Source of the DNA: Chromera velia
Taxonomy: Eukaryota > Sar > Chromeraceae
Reading direction: 5' to 3'
Assembly: GCA_018398765.1 (NCBI GenBank)
Contig: JAHBMJ010003163.1
Location: forward strand, 1-12,699
DNA: 12,699 nucleotides
Shown: positions 1 to 8,719 of the stretch, piece after piece
Position numbering within the stretch: the stretch's first letter is position 1
Layout of the letters: every line of letters starts with the position of its first letter
Notes under the pieces: generated by a model
Seen by the model: only the letters and a program-made list of their open reading frames with translations
Databases searched by the model: none
What the model was told of the DNA's origin: nothing
Translations under genes and position numbers: made by a program

Positions 1-960
1 GAACAACCCACTGGAATAAAGCACTTCACAATGATGAGAACATTGATCAATGCCAGCTGCATGCCAATCCATAGAACAAAGCACTGTGACCATAAGGTGG
101 GACAAGATTCATGCATACAACCAAACTACCAGGGCAAAATTATGAAGCTGCAGCGCAATCCGAACAGAACAAAGATGCACACCACTGAGCAGCCACACCC
201 AACAAGAGACCGGCACTGCAATGGAACACACAACCGACAGAACACACGAAACGTAAAGCACACACAATGCTTTTTGAAACAACGGAACACACATCCCCCT
301 TTCTTAAGCCTCTTTTATAACGCCTTTGGCAGAAATCAGGATCAACAACTTGCCTTTCCCTTTTTCTTTCTGACCAATCGTCGACGACCTTTCTTCAGGC
401 CGAAAGGCCACTGGCAAGATAAGAATTGGAAGAACTAACGACCGAAAAATCTTATAAACACAGGAATGAGTAAGTCAACCACACTTTTTTACTTATTTTC
501 TTTCCTATCTTACTCTTTCCACACGTACAAACACCCCACAACAGAATGCAAGAAAAGCAGCAGAAGAGAAGACGAAGACGGAGGAGACAAGGAAGACTAG
601 TGGACAAGCAAACACATTGTTAAGATTCAAAACGAGCCGATTCATCCTTCCGATCTCCCTCTCCGTTGACATGGCTTGACACGAGCAAACCCTTTTCCCC
701 CCTTAGAGCAGGAAGAGAAGAACAGATTCACCATTCAACAGCATTCACTGGTGTATGACAGCGGCAGCATCTCATGCTTCCAAAAGAGCAACAGAAAAGA
801 ATATGTCAAAACACGAAAAGAAAGAACAAAACTGTCCTTCAGGGCCCTCCCTCATCTGCAGCAACCTCCTTGTCATGAAAAAGACAGCATGACGGAGCAA
901 GAGAAAGATGGTGAAGGAGAACATGCGGGGAAAAGGAATCTGAAAAAAAAACTAAAACGA
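1..960. other. A-rich, T-poor non-coding stretch
   Basis: No convincing gene is seen here on either strand. The plus strand is rich in A and purines (especially 540-600 and 780-960) and contains loosely repeated words such as GAACAAAGCAC and GGAACACACA. The longest open frame (31-438, plus) has no recognisable domain and looks like a chance product of T-poor DNA. The stretch lies downstream of the minus-strand pseudogene at 1027-3087, so it could include that gene's 3' untranslated region or terminator, but no poly(A) signal was identified with confidence. Confidence 0.5.
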
Positions 961-1026
961 TCAGAGAAATGATTGGTCGTTCAGACCTCTCCTCCGAGGT
1001 TGCAGTTCGTGTTGTTCTCGTAGATC

Positions 1027-3087
1027 TCACTCTCCAATACCAGTGTGGACGCTGGGCTTGAAAACGATCTTTTTGTTAGTCTTCTTGGCGATGTGGATCG
1101 AGGGCCTACTCATAGCGGGAGGAGAAGATGCGCTCGAGGCCGTGCTCTCTCGAGTCTTCTGACAGAGTTGGCAAAAATATCGATCCTCATCCTCTAGCTT
1201 GTCAAAAGTCTCAAAGAGCAGTACTTTTCTGAGGACTCCCACCCCTAGAGCCGGGTGGAATTGGTTCATAGGACACTCGCAGAACCCCGGAAGAGCCTGC
1301 ACGTACACCCCCCGGTGGTTTGAGACCTGCCAGCCCGGTTGGACTTACCCAAGGGGGGTCCTCCACCCTGGCCCAAGAGGCAGCTCATCGAGAAACAGGC
1401 CCATGCCTGGATCGATCTCCCTGTCAGAGTTGATGGTGGGAAAGTTGAAGGGTGGAGTCAGAGAGGGGTGAGGAGTTCCCGGTCTGCCAACGGGACTGTC
1501 TCCTTGAAGAGCTTGTTTGAGACCGTGTGCCTCCTCATCCTGTGCCTCTTGATCAAGGAGGGCCAAAGCTCCTCCGATGGTGTTTATATCTGACTCATCG
1601 ATGCCCTGACGCTACAGACGTGCGCCCTCCTCCTCGTCCTTATCATCAATATTCATATTCTCATTCGTCTTGGTGGCGGTGATGGTGGCAGTCACGGCAA
1701 CGATGCTCTCAGACTGCTGCCCAGTCTGCTTGTAGTAGGGGCAGTCAGGGAATCTGCAGGGGCCGGAGCCGCAGAAGTGCTGTACCAGGTTGTACTCACG
1801 CCGACGCTTGGAGGGGTGGTCCTCGTTCATCTCGTTCTTATCCTCCTCCTCTTCCTCCTCCGCATCGATATCCATCTTAGAGGGCTCGGACACAGGGCTG
1901 AAGACAGGAGACGCGATCACGGGATGGAGCACTGCTACTGCTCCCATATCCCGCTCCGGTGTAGAACTCGTCACAGCTGCTGCAGCAGCCACCGCAGGAG
2001 GAGTAGATGCAGAAGGAGGAAGCGGAGGATGAACTTCATGTCCATCAGAATTGGAGTCGGAGGTGGAGGTTGCCTTGGGGTTGATGGCAGTGCTGACAAA
2101 TGGCCAATCCGTATATAGACGAGCAATTTCCGGCACCCCAGCCGGAAATGTCAGATATCCTGTCTGAGCATTCTCAGATGAATGGCCGATGGGAAGGGTG
2201 GGGACGACGAAGTCCGTGTTTTTCCAAAGGAGGGGGGGCTTACACGGGTCGGCGCACTCCTCCACCACTTTGTACACCCAGCCGAGCACCCCCTTCTTGA
2301 GGATCTCGATGGGCCCGGCCGCCGTGGATGGCTTGCCATCCTTCATGGGAGGGCCCTGATGCAGGACTCCCGCGAAACCCTCGTCAGCGGCCTTGCTGTA
2401 CGGGAGGTTATAAAAGACCATGCAGCCCACCCCCTCGTTTGTACAGCAGCCTTCGTAGTCGGTAATGATCCAGTTCGGCTCAATGCGGGGATCCAGAGCT
2501 TTCAGAGCCTGTGCGGCGTTGTTTGGGATACCACGGAAATCATACCCGTTATAGAGAGCCACCCCCGACTCGACATTAAGCATGAGAATGTTATCCTCAG
2601 CCCTTGCCGCCACAATGGTGGTGTGGCAGAACTTGATACAACCGACGACATAGCTGGTGGCATGTTTGTTCGCACCGGCCTTGTTTGCCTCGCACTTCTG
2701 CTTGCGCATCCTCTCCCGGAGGGCAATGAAGAAGTTGTGAGCGTGCTCGTTCAGTCATGCTACGTTGACCGTAGCCAGTGCTATCAGGAGGCCGACTGGG
2801 AGGGAGACCCTCCAGATATCAAAGAAGGTGAATGAATTCCACCCGACGCGGTGAACATTCACGATCTTTGAAACTATCCAAGAGTCAAATGACTTGAACA
2901 TGTCAAAAGCAGGCTTACCGTTTCGATTGAGGATGATCGCCTCTCTCTGTTCCCACTCATGGTTCTTGACCAATCCACGGAATTCTAAAGGGAGGAACTG
3001 ATTGAGGTATCTCTCTGCCTCCCGGCCCAGATGTCTGGCATCGGTCTGCCAGCGATAGTCCAAGCTGCGGCTGGGGCGGGTGGGCAT
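1027..3087 (-). pseudogene. Unrecognised 686-codon gene with three internal stops
   Basis: A single minus-strand frame runs from an ATG at 3087 to a TGA at 1029-1027, interrupted only by TGA 2757-2755 (codon 111), TAG 1614-1612 (codon 492) and TAA 1347-1345 (codon 581). All four pieces share one frame, which argues they are one broken gene rather than separate ORFs. Visible parts: an N-terminal segment with a short hydrophobic run just before the first stop; a globular-looking middle (about codons 130-330); a Pro/Ala/Ser/Thr-rich linker (about 332-386); an acidic Glu/Asp patch (about 409-422); a KRRRE basic motif (427-431) that could be a nuclear signal; a C-X4-C-X4-C cluster (439-449); and near the C terminus a CXC and a CX2C pair. 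A TAA lies two codons before the ATG. The frame stays open for 22 more codons after TGA 1029, to TGA 963-961, so the original end is uncertain. I do not recognise the family. Donor-like GTAAGC (from 2918) and GTAAGT (from 1348) exist, but no phase-compatible acceptor was found. Confidence 0.6.
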
Positions 3088-3340
3088 TTCTTAAAAGAAG
3101 ACGAAGAATGTGGAGGATGGCTTTGCAATACAATTCTAAAAAGAACAGAAGAGGCCTTTCAAGCTGCTAAACTACGCCACTCTGAATCCAATGAGCTTTC
3201 AGTATGAGAGAACCACTTCATATTAACAAACTGGGAGGTTGGGTTGGCTTGACCTTTCAGCAATCTGGCGGATTTTTTTGATATGCAGATCTGTTTTCTG
3301 CATGCTGTCTGGTTTTTTTGACCTTTTTGAGCGTCCTTTT

Positions 3341-3374
3341 CATCGGACAACACCTGTATGTCCGATGCATCGGA
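3341..3374. repeat. Nested inverted repeat around CATCGGACA
   Basis: CATCGGACA (3341-3349) is repeated exactly inverted as TGTCCGATG (3359-3367) across a 9-nt loop. The right arm abuts CATCGGA, making a perfect 14-bp palindrome TCCGATGCATCGGA at 3361-3374. The same 7-mer therefore occurs three times in alternating orientation within 34 bp. It lies about 250 bp upstream of the minus-strand pseudogene start. It could form a hairpin or bind a dimeric protein, but nothing shows a function. Confidence 0.7.
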
Positions 3375-3873
3375 TGGACCCCAGAAGCCATTTTCTGCAT
3401 GTTTTTGTCGTGATACACCTTTCTAATTTATTAGTGCCTTTTTCCTGAATACTCTAAGGCTGCGACGCGAACGTTGTGGTTGGATTTAATGTTTATGGGG
3501 GACGACTGGGGCCTTTCTATATATTTTCTGAACTGCCCTCGCGCGTTGCTCGGCATGCAGGCTACCGCGATGTATTTGTGCATGCAGTTGACTTCAAAAG
3601 CTCACGTGGACTCTTTTTGGCAGCCTCTTGTTCTGTTCCATCTTCCACTTCTTTACTCAGTCAGATTTGGTTGTATGGACCGGGTTGCCCTTTGTGTTCG
3701 GTTGCCTTCTGTTTGGTTGTTTTCTTTCTCTAGAGCCTTATTTCTTGGCTAGTGCTTTGTGGAGGAACTTCTGTGGCTCGAGATCTTTGGCGTGGCTGGC
3801 TTCTCTGTCTGCAGGTTTGTGCGTATTCATGACTCTCCTCCCGCAGAGTGCAGGCAGGATTTTTGAAGTTTCT

Positions 3874-4013
3874 GGAGAAGAGGGTGTCCCCCTTTTTTAG
3901 CTGGCCCCGAGAAGAGGATGTCCCCCTTTCTCAGCTGTCCCAAAGGAGAAGGTGTTCCCTTCCCTCAGCTGTCTCAGAGGAGAAAGTGTCCCTTTCCCTC
4001 AGCTGGCCCCCCC
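3874..4013. repeat. Four-copy ~35-bp imperfect tandem repeat
   Basis: Units start at 3874, 3909, 3945 and 3979, each 34-36 bp. Each begins with a (G)GAGAAG-like block, followed by GTGTCCC or a variant, a T/C-rich run, then AGCTG and a C-rich tail. Units differ by several substitutions and by length. The length is not a constant multiple of three and no coding frame is supported, so this is read as a non-coding minisatellite. Confidence 0.75.
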
Positions 4014-4450
4014 AAATTTCGGCAAAGGGAAAATTTCTTGGATTTTTTCAGTTGTGCTAGGCATCAATGCGCCACCCCTTCGGACCCCTCGTGAGGAAAC
4101 GCGATTTCCGGAGTTTTTGGCTTTCGCTCTGTACTTGTAGCTGGCAGTGTTCTTCAGGTTCTCGGTTCACGTTTCTGACCTCTGCTTCAAGTTGTCTCTG
4201 CAAGCATCTCATTTGTACATCTGGAGTTAGTATTCAGCCCCCCCCTATGCAATCTATATTAGAGCAGCTCATTGGATGTCTGTTATACAAACAGTGGTGG
4301 TCGATAAGCTGAGCACTGTGTGTTTTTACTATGCTTGGCCCTCTCTTTGCATGGTTGCAGGTGAGACAGCTGTGGCTTAAGATGGTGCTCGTGGTGTTCG
4401 AGTCCCTTCTCTCCAACTTCTAGCTATCAAGGTCAGTGGCTCTCTTGTTA

Positions 4451-4644
4451 GATCGGCCAGATATGCGGGATCGAACCGCTTCTGCCATCCTGGTCGGATC
4501 TGGTGGGGCGCATCTCCCTCTTCTTGCCAGTCCTATTGATTGTTCTGTCTACGGTGCCTCGCTTCAGACTCTCTGCACTTGAATCTGGGATTTTTATTTG
4601 GATCGGCCAGCAAGTCGGGCTCGTTACCGCTTCTGCCGTCCTGA
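4451..4644. repeat. Diverged direct repeat pair, 150 bp apart
   Basis: A segment at 4451-4493 recurs at 4601-4644 in the same orientation. Both copies start with GATCGGCCAG and share CCGCTTCTGCC followed by a TCCTG word, with about three quarters of positions matching and one single-base indel. The copies may be remnants of an older dispersed repeat or a duplicated segment. The first copy also contains CCAGAT and ATCTGG as flanking inverted words and a TTCGATC motif on the minus strand resembling a tRNA T-loop, but no full tRNA fold could be built. Confidence 0.55.
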
Positions 4645-5204
4645 TGAGTAGGACCCGAAGCCAGAGCGCCTTGCCTCTGACCACCTAAACACTCACCACC
4701 CTGGTTTGTTCCACATCCCTCTTCGCAGGGGGATTTTCGACCCTCTGCGGTACTACTCCTCCCAAATGCTTGCCTGTTACTTCAATCATTTTATTTATTG
4801 AAAAATAGTTACACAGATGCATTCATGAAGCTGAGATGCATTGATTTATCGTTTAATAATGTTTGTTCTTTATGCATTCATAGTTCGGGTTCTGATTTTT
4901 TTCTTCAGGCTGAGTATGTTAATCTCTCATGAGGGGTGACTTGTTGTCAGCTCCCTCTTATTTGAATTTCAATCTCTTTCGTCATTTTACACTTCTTGAT
5001 GTGTCTTTCCACTTCTGCTTCTCCATACATTCATGTTTTTGATGAGCTCAAGGGCTTTTATTTCTTCTTCGCTCAACGATACTGACTCTTGATGGTCAGT
5101 CGGCTTCTCCTCATAACTTCTCTGTACCTTGTGCCTCTCAATACAGAACACTACAGTGTTGTTCGAGGGCTCCCGTTTTTTTTTTTAGTTTCTTCAGGGC
5201 AGCG

Positions 5205-5219
5205 CCTCACCCGGTGAGG
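5205..5219. repeat. Short perfect hairpin CCTCACC / GGTGAGG
   Basis: Seven-base arms CCTCACC (5205-5211) and GGTGAGG (5213-5219) flank a single C, giving a near-perfect palindrome shortly after the 11-T run at 5176-5186. No gene adjoins it, so it is recorded only as a structural feature, not as a terminator. Confidence 0.5.
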
Positions 5220-5548
5220 GCTGGGAGAAGAGTGGAGCGTGTAGTAACGCCTCCTTCTCTTTCCACATGGAACAGGGCCATCCAGGTTCGATGCCCTTGC
5301 GGGTACTCCTCTTGTTGGGGCCCGCTAATCGAGGACCGTTGTCTGCACCGCCTGCTCTAATCCAGGCTTTATTTTTACTTCAGGTCAACTCTGATGCTTG
5401 AGGAACTGTTTGTTTTTGACTGTTTCCTTTCTTTTCAACTTGGTTCTTTTGGTTTTTTCATCCATTTATCCATGAAGACTCAAGATGCATACCATGGTGA
5501 CATGAAAAGAAGAAGATCGGAAAGAAACAAAAGGAATGAACCATTTAT

Positions 5549-5616
5549 GAAAGAAAGAGAGTGAGAGATAGAAAGAAGAAAGGAAAAGGATAGAAGGGGA
5601 GAAGGAAAGGGAGGGA

Positions 5617-5655
<39 letters not shown>

Positions 5656-5671
5656 AAGAAAGAGAGGAGAG
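5549..5671. repeat. Polypurine tract with (GA)16 microsatellite
   Basis: The plus strand is almost entirely A and G over about 120 bp, with a few T interruptions, and contains an uninterrupted (GA)16 run at 5621-5652. A second shorter GA-rich run lies at 5805-5833. Homopurine mirror-like tracts of this sort can adopt triplex (H-DNA) structures; that is a family-level expectation, not something shown here. Confidence 0.85.
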
Positions 5672-6317
5672 CCTGTTTAGGTAAAAGCCAAAGACGCCCC
5701 TTTTAGTATGGTCGACGACCACAATCCAGTCCTCTCCTCAGCGAGGAGCCTTAAAAAGATGTGGCGAGTGAGAAGAGTCGCGACGAAGCGACAAACAGCC
5801 GATAGAAAAGAGAAAGAGAGAGAAAGAGAGAGGCAGAGTGCCGGAGACGGCTGTTCAATCGAACCGGTATATGGTTCTTGTGCTCGCTTCTGCTTCTTTG
5901 GGATGACGTAGACGGACTCTATTTTGTAGGTAGCGAGTCCGTAAGAAGGCGTTCTGGGTGTCGATCCTCAAGGTCAAAAACCAGTGGCTGGGAAACTCCG
6001 GTGTCTGTTTTTTCAGGAGCTCTTGGTAAGTTGGTGGTGGGGAAGTCAGGTTGGAGACGGCAAATCGGATGTTTTGGCAATCCAATAGAAGGGTGGCGAT
6101 TCCAAAACAAAAGCGCTCGTTTTCCTCAGTCTTAATGAACTTTGTATGCGGTAACGGTGTCTGCTTGTCAGCACGTAGTGCTGCAATGCGTTATTGCTTT
6201 TTAAACTGGTGGTTGAATCTCGTTTTTTGTGCCGTCTCCTTTTTTTTCAGCTACGATAACCTTCAAAGCGACGCGTTTTCTGCTGTCTCCGTCCTTCTGG
6301 CTTGCATTTCTTCACGC

Positions 6318-6332
6318 TCATCTTTTTTTTCC
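6318..6332 (-). other. Possible polypurine tract at the 3' end of pol
   Basis: On the minus strand a GGG plus eight A plus GA run ends exactly at the pol stop TGA (6320-6318), continuing TGAGCG. In LTR elements a polypurine tract primes plus-strand synthesis and is followed by an LTR beginning TG, so the geometry fits. Without the other LTR for comparison this stays speculative; another A8GGAGA run lies near 6236-6250. Confidence 0.25.
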
Positions 6333-6350
6333 CTGTTTCCCTTCTTCTTT

Positions 6351-6497
6351 TTTTCGCAGGAAGTCAGCCACCTCATCGGGGCAATCTACATCCCGCTCGT
6401 AAGTCCAATACCTTCCTAGCCAGCCTTTGTAGATCAAGAGGTACTCTTTCTTCCCATTGTGCATTCTTTCTCCACACACTTCCTCTACCTCGTATTC
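6351..6497 (-). pseudogene. Pol segment: chromodomain
   Basis: C-terminal chromodomain of the integrase, expected to bind methylated histone tails and steer integration. The fold is recognised from EYEVEEV, KEYLLIYKGW and YWTYERD followed by a short helix. The three aromatic-cage positions appear as Tyr (EYEV), Tyr (IYKG) and Trp (KGW), so the cage looks conserved. It is preceded by a long Glu/Asp/Ser-rich linker (about 6580-6740) and a basic cluster RGRKRRK plus KKARK that may be a nuclear signal. The frame from 6956 to 6318 is uninterrupted, the least damaged part of the 3' half. Confidence 0.88.
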
Positions 6498-6779
6498 TTT
6501 TTGATCGTCGTAGTCTGTTTCTTCCTCTACCTCCTTTCTGGCCTTTTTGTTTCCACATTGTTGGTTTGCTTTCCTTCTTTTTCTCCCTCTGGCGACGGGC
6601 TTTCCTCCCTCTTCTCCATCTTCGAGTTCTCTTCCTTCCTCGTCACTAGTGATTTCTTCCTCACTTCTGTTACTGCTATCTGCTTCTTCCTCTTCCTCCT
6701 TGCCGTCACTTTCTTCTTCTTTGTTTCTCTCTTCGATTTCGTAACTCTCCTTGAGGTTTCTTGACAAGAAAGGTTTGAG

Positions 6780-6959
6780 TCGCCGTCTGCTGACAGTCAT
6801 TGTGTTTTGTGCTCCGGGCCGATGAACGCTAACGGCCCCAGAGTGTAAGATGTTCATCACTAGATAGAGCCCATCATAGGAAGGAGACAGTCCCTTACTG
6901 AGTTTCCTGTCTTTCCACGTTCCTCGAAGTAGCCAAACAAAGTCACCCTTCTTGAACTA
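6780..6959 (-). pseudogene. Pol segment: GPY/F-like integrase C-terminal module
   Basis: After the frameshift the new register reads FKKGDFVWLLRG, the (V/K)GD-VW block found at the start of GPY/F modules, then SPSYDGLYLV in the position of the GPY/F motif and SRRRLKPF at its end. The preceding codon is TAG 6959-6957, where Gln or another polar residue is usual. In the original register the same DNA gives unrelated sequence, which locates the indel at about 6960-6975. Confidence 0.75.
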
Positions 6960-6999
6960 TAGATCTTCTTTGGATCACACTTCAGTCTCTGCCGTATTC

Positions 7000-8002
7000 T
7001 GTTTTGTGCAGCAAGTTCAAAAATCTTTCTGTTTTCTTTGTTGTTCTCTCTCAGTTCGGCCAGTACCTCCATATAGTCCTCAAGGAGAAACCCTTTGTCG
7101 GTTTCCAGGTCAGTGAGCAAGCGAATGGGGTGATTGACATCGACCCCCATCAGAATTCGGAAAGGACTTTGGCCGATGCTGGTGTGATAGGTGCTATTGT
7201 GTGAGTACTGAGCCATCGGGAGATATGTTGTCCATTCCTTTTCGTTCTTGCTGACAAACTTGGCAATGCAGTCTTTCACGTCCAAATTGATTCGTTCGAC
7301 TTTTGCTTGTGTTTCTGGAGAGAACGCATTGCTGACTACCCTTTTCGTCCCTACCAGCTGACAGATTGAGTGAATGATGGGGTCAAGCAAATTGCTTCCT
7401 CGGTCACTCTGGAGTCGGATGGGTACTCCCCAATGACAGAAGAGATGACTGATGATCTTTCTTGCGATTGTGACTGCCTTTTAGTTTGGAAGTGCTATCA
7501 ACTCGACCTATCTACTGCAGCTGTCTACCAAAATGAGGATGTATTTCATTCCGTCTGTCGAGGCCAGAAGAAGACCCATCAAATCGATAATCCATGACTG
7601 CAGAGGCGCTTCAGTCATCAGTTGAGGTTCATACTGATACTGTCCTTTCCCCTTCTTCCTTTTCTGGCACTCTTTGCAGGTGAGCACGAAGGTGTACACG
7701 TCTGTGTACATGTTTGCCTAGTAGTACTTATCTAAGAGGTCCTTGATCATTCGGTGGAGTCCTTGATAACCTCCAAGGAGATGCCGATGTGAGTCATCAA
7801 GGAGGCTTTCCTTCATGCTCTCTGACACCGCAAGGAGAAATCTCATTCCCTTCTCCCTTCCATTCAGGGGTGGGAGGACACGATAGACAAGGTCGTTGTG
7901 TAGTGTATACAAAGGAGCCTGTTCTACTAAACGGAAACGTTCCTTGTACGTCATCTCCTCTGGTATTTCTCCTTCTCTCAGGTACTGATACATTCTGTTC
8001 AA
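7000..8002 (-). pseudogene. Pol segment: integrase zinc-binding and DDE core
   Basis: Integrase that would insert the cDNA. The zinc-binding part reads HRHLLGGYQG, ending in KYY before TAG 7720-7718 where Trp is typical (YYW), then CKECQ (about 7678-7667). In Ty3-type integrases the GGY site is usually GGH or GH; here TAT at 7768-7766 replaces that His. The core retains Asp of WIIDLMG (7585-7583), Asp of LQSDRG (7405-7403) and Glu of KVERINLD (7297-7295), the last two spaced as DX35E. TAG 7510-7508 replaces the usual Trp of the S(K/R)WVE motif, and TAA 7483-7481 falls in the LPN-X block where Gln is common. Confidence 0.9.
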
Positions 8003-8251
8003 GCCTTGATCCTTCCTCTACAAGTCCTTGACTTCTTCTGGTGAGTGCAGTGTGGTCAGTATGGGGACAGAGAACGGCCAGGATTCTCTTTCTGTTTCTT
8101 TTTCCTCATCGGTTTTGTCTGCCGTTTCCCCCTTTTTCTTTCGCCCCCGAGTTTTCTTCTTATTTTTGGTTGCCTGAGTGGCTGCAATGACGACTGATAT
8201 TTCCGATTCCTCTTCTGCCTTCCGAGGAGGGTGGTTTTCATTTATCAAACA

Positions 8252-8623
8252 GCCTCTTATCAATGCGTCTGCTGCCGCATTTGATTTTCCTTTCCTGTGT
8301 TTGAACTCAAACGAATAGCCTGATAGTTTCAAGGCCATCCGCGTGAGTCTTGGTGAACTCTGTCTGTTTCTGAGTACCCATTGCAAAGCCGAGTGATCGC
8401 TGTGTACGACAAAATCCCTCCCGTAGAGCCAGGGCTTGAAAGGTTCAACACCCATGAGGATAGCAAGCATCTCGAGCTCACTTATATGGTAGTTCCTTTC
8501 TATGTAGGTGCACCGCCTGGAACTATACGCAATGACATACTCGCATCCATCATCGTCCTCTTGAGAGAGAATGGCACTGAGAGCCTCATTACTGGCATCG
8601 CATACCAGGATGAAGGGTCGGTC
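8252..8623 (-). pseudogene. Pol segment: RNase H
   Basis: RNase H domain that would degrade the RNA strand of the RNA-DNA hybrid. Visible motifs in order: ILVCDAS (first catalytic Asp, about nt 8599), AYSSRR, YHISELEMLAI (catalytic Glu), VVHSDHSALQWV (Asp) and NAAADALIRG (last Asp). All catalytic acids are retained and this stretch has no internal stop. It continues into a Lys/Arg/Glu-rich linker (about 8200-8060) before TAG 8020-8018. Confidence 0.9.
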
Positions 8624-8719
8624 CCATCGAGGGTGCTGAAGGACAGGTGGAGAGATCAGCATTTTTTTCATTCTCTCGAATGCGTTTTGATGACAGGTCT
8701 CCCAGTGGCACTAGAATTT

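Larger units (their letters stand above)
3088..6317. other. Pyrimidine-rich intergenic region, no gene supported
   Basis: About 3.2 kb separate the unknown pseudogene from the retroelement. Open frames here are short (under about 125 codons) and none shows a domain. The plus strand is rich in T and C at 3230-5460 and 6200-6317, and purine-rich at about 5480-5850. It holds the small repeats listed separately plus an 11-T run at 5176-5186. If the retroelement has a 3' LTR it should begin near 6317 and run leftwards, but with no 5' LTR in the window to compare, no LTR can be delimited. Pyrimidine runs ending in CAG on the plus strand resemble splice acceptors but have no coding exons attached. 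Confidence 0.55.

Noticed and set aside
31-438. 135-codon plus-strand open frame
   Set aside because: Odd composition (His, Thr, Asn, Gln, Arg rich) typical of T-poor DNA; no domain and no supporting context.
1027-1308. Ubiquitin-specific protease zinc ribbon in the C-terminal piece of the unknown gene
   Set aside because: One CX2C and one CXC pair loosely resemble it, but the catalytic Cys and His boxes are absent, so no family call is made.
2182-2835. 217-codon plus-strand open frame
   Set aside because: It is antisense to the unknown minus-strand frame, shows no domain, and the opposite register reads as more protein-like over a much longer span.
3474-4312. Overlapping plus-strand frames of 60-92 codons
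   Set aside because: Several overlapping registers are open in T-rich DNA, with hydrophobic low-complexity products and no family resemblance; part covers a tandem repeat.
4638-4662. Hammerhead-ribozyme-like CTGATGAG ... CGAAG
   Set aside because: The conserved GAAA after helix II is absent and helices I and III cannot be formed; only a GTCC/GGAC stem is present.
4370-5870. tRNA or SINE promoter-like GGTTCGA (B-box) motifs near 4472, 5287 and 5855
   Set aside because: About 1.5 occurrences of a 7-mer are expected by chance in 12.7 kb on two strands; no cloverleaf or properly spaced A-box could be built.
6340-6362. Strong plus-strand splice acceptor (pyrimidine run ending CGCAG)
   Set aside because: It is the complement of the Lys/Glu-rich end of pol; no plus-strand exon follows.
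6459-6764. Plus-strand Phe/Leu/Ser-rich frames over the chromodomain region
   Set aside because: These are the complement of the Glu/Lys-rich linker and NLS on the minus strand.
8621-8650. Stops in pol as unspliced introns
   Set aside because: Conserved domain sequence continues in register directly on both sides of each stop, leaving no room for an intron.
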